The notes under the pieces were generated by a model, which saw nothing but the letters and a program-made list of their open reading frames with translations, had not been told where the DNA came from and ran no database searches. This document shows positions 6,015 through 8,955 of a stretch of DNA of 8,955 bases, piece by piece. Source of the stretch: Bacteroidetes bacterium GWA2_31_9b. GTDB lineage: Bacteria; Bacteroidota; Bacteroidia; Bacteroidales; UBA12077. The position numbers and the translations under genes were made by a program. How positions within the stretch are numbered: the first letter of the stretch is position 1; each line of letters opens with the position of its first letter. The DNA is taken from the NCBI GenBank assembly GCA_001769005.1, contig MENE01000025.1, positions 5,891 to 14,845 of the forward strand, read 5' to 3'.

Positions 6015-7256
6015 ATGAGATTAATAAAATCAGAATTCAACATAAAGATAATACTCGGCTTAATAATTCTTATTTCTTGTTTATCAGCTAGCAACAGCTT
6101 TTCACAAACACCAAATTACATATCCGATTTTAACGAAACACCCCAAATAAAATGGGAATTTAAAATAAGTTTACCAATTTATGCTTCGCCAATTATAAAT
6201 GAGAATATGGTTTATATTGGTGGACTTGACAGCATTTTACATGTTATTGATATAAATAACGGAAAAGAAAAATGGAATTTTAAAACCAAAGGTGAAATCA
6301 GATCAAATGTATGTATTAATGAAAACATTCTGTATTTGAATGGTGGTGATGGAATTATTTATGCTATTAATAAAATATCGGGAAAATTGATTTGGACATT
6401 TAAAACTAAAGGAGAACGAAAATACGATTTTGCTGATTATTTTCATTCAACACCTGTTCTATTCAACGAAGTACTATATTTTGGTTCAGGTGATGGGAAA
6501 TTATATGCCATTAGTACTAAAAATGGTGATCTAAAATGGACTTATCAAACCGGGGATATTATTCATACCACTGCTGCCATCGACAATAACAAAATATTTT
6601 TTGGTTCATTTGATGGAAATGTTTATGCTTTAAACGTATTAAACGGTGAACTAATTTGGAAATTTAAAACTGTTGGTCATAGGTATTTTCCAAAAGGTGA
6701 AGTACAAGGCTCTCCTTCTGTTTTTAACAATATGATTTTTATTGGTGCACGAGATTATAATGTATATGCAATTGACCAGAATAAGGGGTATTGTCATTGG
6801 AATAAATCGTTTACACGCGGCTGGGGCCTTAATAACAACATTTATGACTCAGTACTTTATATTGGTTCGGCCGACGAACGAGTACTTATTGCTGCAAATC
6901 CAAATACAGGAAATGAATTTTGGAATGTAAAAATGGAATTTCTTGTTTTTGGAAACAATGCTTATAGCGATAGTTTAATGTATTTAGGAACAACTATTGG
7001 CAAACTGCATGGTATTAGCCGAAAAAATGGCGAAAAGGTTTGGAGTTTTGAAACAGATTCGTACAAAAATATGCGTTTTAACTATTTTAAACCAGATGAT
7101 TCCTATAGAAATGATATTTACTCAATAATAAAGTCTAATGAACAGTTTCTGGAAGTAGAATGTGAATTGGGAGGTATTTTTTCAACTCCTTATATTTCTG
7201 ATGATATTATTATATTTTCAAGTACAAATGGTAAGGTTTATTGCTTAAAAAAATAA
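6015..7256 (+). CDS. Exported eight-bladed PQQ-type (BamB-like) beta-propeller protein
   Basis: The 413-residue protein has an export signal and then repeated PQQ/WD-like blades. The repeat 'YAI-x4-G-x3-W' recurs with tryptophans at about 47, 87, 127, 175, 215, 262, 303 and 343. The lone first strand (IKWEF, 46-50) and the last strand (GKVYCLKK) look like the two halves of one closed blade, so eight blades are expected. An insertion of about 40 residues (345-385) precedes the last blade. The signal is ambiguous: 'LISC' (Cys22) fits a lipobox, while 'SNSFSQ' (26-31) fits ordinary cleavage. No quinoprotein dehydrogenase active-site pattern (such as a vicinal Cys pair) is seen, so a binding or scaffold role is more likely than catalysis. 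Its place after receptor and ABC genes suggests a ligand-handling partner, by loose analogy with the propeller BtuG that works with BtuB. Confidence 0.88.
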   Translation: MRLIKSEFNIKIILGLIILISCLSASNSFSQTPNYISDFNETPQIKWEFKISLPIYASPIINENMVYIGGLDSILHVIDINNGKEKWNFKTKGEIRSNVCINENILYLNGGDGIIYAINKISGKLIWTFKTKGERKYDFADYFHSTPVLFNEVLYFGSGDGKLYAISTKNGDLKWTYQTGDIIHTTAAIDNNKIFFGSFDGNVYALNVLNGELIWKFKTVGHRYFPKGEVQGSPSVFNNMIFIGARDYNVYAIDQNKGYCHWNKSFTRGWGLNNNIYDSVLYIGSADERVLIAANPNTGNEFWNVKMEFLVFGNNAYSDSLMYLGTTIGKLHGISRKNGEKVWSFETDSYKNMRFNYFKPDDSYRNDIYSIIKSNEQFLEVECELGGIFSTPYISDDIIIFSSTNGKVYCLKK

Positions 7257-7329
7257 ATTCTTAATTCGATTTTTATATATCACGTTAAGCTTTTTAAAAG
7301 TTCCTTTTATAATCTCATCATTAAAAAAT

Positions 7330-7953
7330 TTATTTCTTTTGTTTCACAAAATATGCCACTTTCTCGATTGAAGTAATCATATCGTACTCTTCGAGATATA
7401 TATTTTTAGGTACATTTATTGGGGTTGAAGTATAATTCAAAACCCCTTTTATTCCGGAGCTAACAAGTATTTCAGATACACTGGGTGCATCTTCAGGAGG
7501 AACAGTAATAATTCCAATACGTATATCCTGTTCTTTAATAATCTTATTTATTTCAGACATTGGATAACATTTAATACCAGCTATTACCCTGTTAGTCTTT
7601 TCTGGATCGGTATCGAACGCTGCAATAATTCTTAATTTAGTTCTTTTACCATTTAAATAAGTAGTTATTGCTTTACCTAAATTTCCAACTCCAATTATTG
7701 CTGCATTTAATCCTTCTTCAGTATCTATTATATTAGCAATAACATCAATAAGTGCTTTTACATCGTATCCCTTTTTTAGGGTTGTTGAATACCCAATTAA
7801 CATTATATCACGCCTAACCTGAACTGCAGTATAATTATGTAAATTAGCCAGCTCATGCGAATATATATGTGTTTTTCCTTTAGCCAGACAGATTAAAAGT
7901 GTTCTTCTATATTCGCTTAACCTACCAATGGTTTTTTCAGGAAGTTTATTCAT
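7330..7953 (-). CDS. rex: Redox-sensing transcriptional repressor Rex
   Basis: The 207-residue protein has the normal Rex length and layout. A winged-helix DNA-binding domain covers about 5-70, with 'SEYRRTLLICLAKG', 'YSHELA' and the recognition region 'TAVQVRRDIMLIGY' followed by 'KKGYDV'. A Rossmann domain follows with 'AAIIGVGNLGKAI' (Gly88, Gly90, Gly93) and 'AAFDTDPEK' (Asp114), which fit NAD(H) binding. The C-terminus 'VLNYTSTPINVP' and a final swapped-helix region complete the fold. Family knowledge: Rex binds operators when NAD+ dominates and leaves when NADH rises, controlling fermentation and hydrogenase genes. A matching operator lies at 652-669. The gene is 97 bp downstream of the kinase gene on the same strand and has its own -7-like element; no clear Rex operator is seen at its own promoter. 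It converges with the propeller gene, 73 bp away. Confidence 0.95.
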   Translation of the reverse strand: MNKLPEKTIGRLSEYRRTLLICLAKGKTHIYSHELANLHNYTAVQVRRDIMLIGYSTTLKKGYDVKALIDVIANIIDTEEGLNAAIIGVGNLGKAITTYLNGKRTKLRIIAAFDTDPEKTNRVIAGIKCYPMSEINKIIKEQDIRIGIITVPPEDAPSVSEILVSSGIKGVLNYTSTPINVPKNIYLEEYDMITSIEKVAYFVKQKK

Positions 7954-7978
7954 TTATTTAGATTCTTAGTTTCAATAT

Positions 7979-7986
7979 CAAATATA
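7979..7986 (-). promoter_or_regulatory. Candidate -7 element of rex
   Basis: The minus strand reads TATATTTG, a perfect TAnnTTTG, 25 bases before the rex ATG, identical to the -7 element at 2933-2940. No TTTG is seen at the proper distance upstream; a TTGACA occurs about 30 bases away, too far. rex may thus have its own promoter as well as read-through from the kinase gene. Confidence 0.4.
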
Positions 7987-8050
7987 CTTTTTTTTCTTAT
8001 CATATCATGTTTTTGTCAAGACTCTATTCCCTAGTCACAAATCAAATGAA

Positions 8051-8955
8051 TTACTTTGGTAATTCAACTGTAAAAGTACTACCTATATTTGGTTCACTTT
8101 CAATTAGTATATTACCGTGATACAAATCAACAATTTTCTTTACAATAGGTAATCCCAACCCAATTCCAGGTACATGATTCGTTTGTTCGTTTTTTACTCT
8201 ATAAAATTCTTCAAACAGGTTTTGAATTTCTTTTTGTGATAAACCTATTCCTGAGTCTTTAACAATTATTTTTATTTTATCATTAGCATTTTTCAATAGA
8301 ATATCAACACTACCACCTTCTTTATTATATTTTACTGCATTTGAGATTAAGTTGTTAAAAATTATTTCAATATCTCCGGGATCAGCATTTAACGTAACAT
8401 GGTCATTATCGGTTAGAGTAAACCGAATATCTTTTTGAATTGCATATGGATTTATTGCTTCAGTTGCATATTGAGCCATTTCCTTAAGTTTCAGGAGCTG
8501 AAATTTCTCTGTTTTTTTCTCGAACTTAATTTTTGTAAGATCAAGTAAATCCATAATTAAATTTCGCATTACTTTAATTCTTTGCAACGATTTATCAATC
8601 ATTTGTTCATAATCTTCGATTCTGCTCCCAGCTTGTTTTTCGTGCATTATTCGTAAATATCCTTCTATAGTATTTAAAGGAGTTTTTAGCTCGTGTGATA
8701 AAACAGATAAAAACTGATGTCTGATTTCTTTACCATCTTGTTTTAATTTTTTTGTAACTCCCCTTAAAAACAAATGTTTCGAAACATTTTCAAGTGACGA
8801 CTTCAGTTCCTGAGGAGTAAATGGTTTTGGAATAAAATCATAAGCCCCCTGACTGGTAGCCTTTACAGCAAGTTCGATGGATGCAAAGGATGTAATCATC
8901 ATGACAATAATTTCAGGTTTATTTTTATTAATAAACTCTAAAACATCAGTACCTT
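8051..8955 (-). CDS. Receiver-histidine kinase fusion, soluble sensor kinase (partial, 5' end missing)
   Basis: The frame stays open to the right edge, beyond the internal ATG at 8902, so the true start lies outside the window; about 300 residues are visible. The first part is the second half of a receiver domain: 'GTDVLEFI', the switch Thr in 'MMITSFAS', and Lys in 'FIPKPFTPQEL'; the phospho-acceptor Asp would be outside. A linker leads to the dimerisation domain with 'LSVLSHELKTPL' (His codon at 8693-8695). The HATPase domain has N box 'NNLISNAVKYN', G1 'DSGIGL', F box 'FEEFYR' and G2 'GIGLGLPIV'. No membrane segment is visible, so it is probably cytoplasmic and its kinase output is likely controlled by phosphorylation of its own receiver. 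It lies directly upstream of rex on the same strand. Its partner is unknown; the lone receiver at 4010 is one candidate. Confidence 0.93.
   Translation of the reverse strand, partial: GTDVLEFINKNKPEIIVMMITSFASIELAVKATSQGAYDFIPKPFTPQELKSSLENVSKHLFLRGVTKKLKQDGKEIRHQFLSVLSHELKTPLNTIEGYLRIMHEKQAGSRIEDYEQMIDKSLQRIKVMRNLIMDLLDLTKIKFEKKTEKFQLLKLKEMAQYATEAINPYAIQKDIRFTLTDNDHVTLNADPGDIEIIFNNLISNAVKYNKEGGSVDILLKNANDKIKIIVKDSGIGLSQKEIQNLFEEFYRVKNEQTNHVPGIGLGLPIVKKIVDLYHGNILIESEPNIGSTFTVELPK

Noticed and set aside
6015..7256. PQQ-dependent alcohol or glucose dehydrogenase
   Set aside because: Shorter than catalytic quinoproteins, and the catalytic and vicinal-Cys patterns are not seen; only the propeller repeat is shared.
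7288..7302. Possible bidirectional terminator hairpin between the propeller gene and rex
   Set aside because: The stem is only about five pairs, includes a G-T pair and is almost all A-T; too weak to call, although a terminator is expected between convergent genes.

Overview
The window is AT-rich and looks like a piece of a Bacteroidota chromosome, probably from an anaerobic, free-living member related to the Bacteroidales/Marinilabiliales. The reasons are: signal peptides ending in a '...SQ' pattern, a TonB-dependent receptor preceded by a carboxypeptidase-regulatory-like domain, promoters of the TAnnTTTG type, mostly weak Shine-Dalgarno sequences, a Bacteroidota-style Rex, and a membrane-free receiver/histidine-kinase fusion. 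The lineage is an inference from style, not from a marker gene.

Left block, minus strand (1-570). A small TM1266-family protein, the putative regulator associated with iron-only hydrogenase systems, overlaps by 17 nt the start of an outer-membrane-type protein that runs off the left edge. Their shared promoter lies at about 667-698. A near-perfect Rex operator (652-669) covers the -7 element and the predicted transcription start. A second inverted repeat (692-710) covers the -33 element.

Centre block, plus strand (803-7256). Six co-directional genes encode a TonB-dependent receptor, a lipoprotein substrate-binding protein of the NMT1/NitT-TauT type, a stand-alone receiver (CheY-like) protein, an ABC permease, an ABC ATPase, and a secreted eight-bladed PQQ-type beta-propeller. 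Together they could carry a small ligand across the outer membrane (receptor), through the periplasm (binding protein) and across the inner membrane (permease/ATPase). The propeller and the receiver are unusual additions. The ligand cannot be read from the sequence.

Right block, minus strand (7330-8955). The redox repressor Rex lies downstream of a receiver-histidine kinase fusion that runs off the right edge. Rex senses the NADH/NAD+ ratio, so its gene and a strong candidate Rex operator upstream of a hydrogenase-associated gene occur in the same 9 kb. The simplest reading is that the left operon is a Rex target that is released when the cell is reduced. No tRNA, rRNA, CRISPR array, insertion sequence or convincing intrinsic terminator was found. 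No gene-free stretch exceeds 300 bases; the longest, 571-802, is a divergent promoter region.
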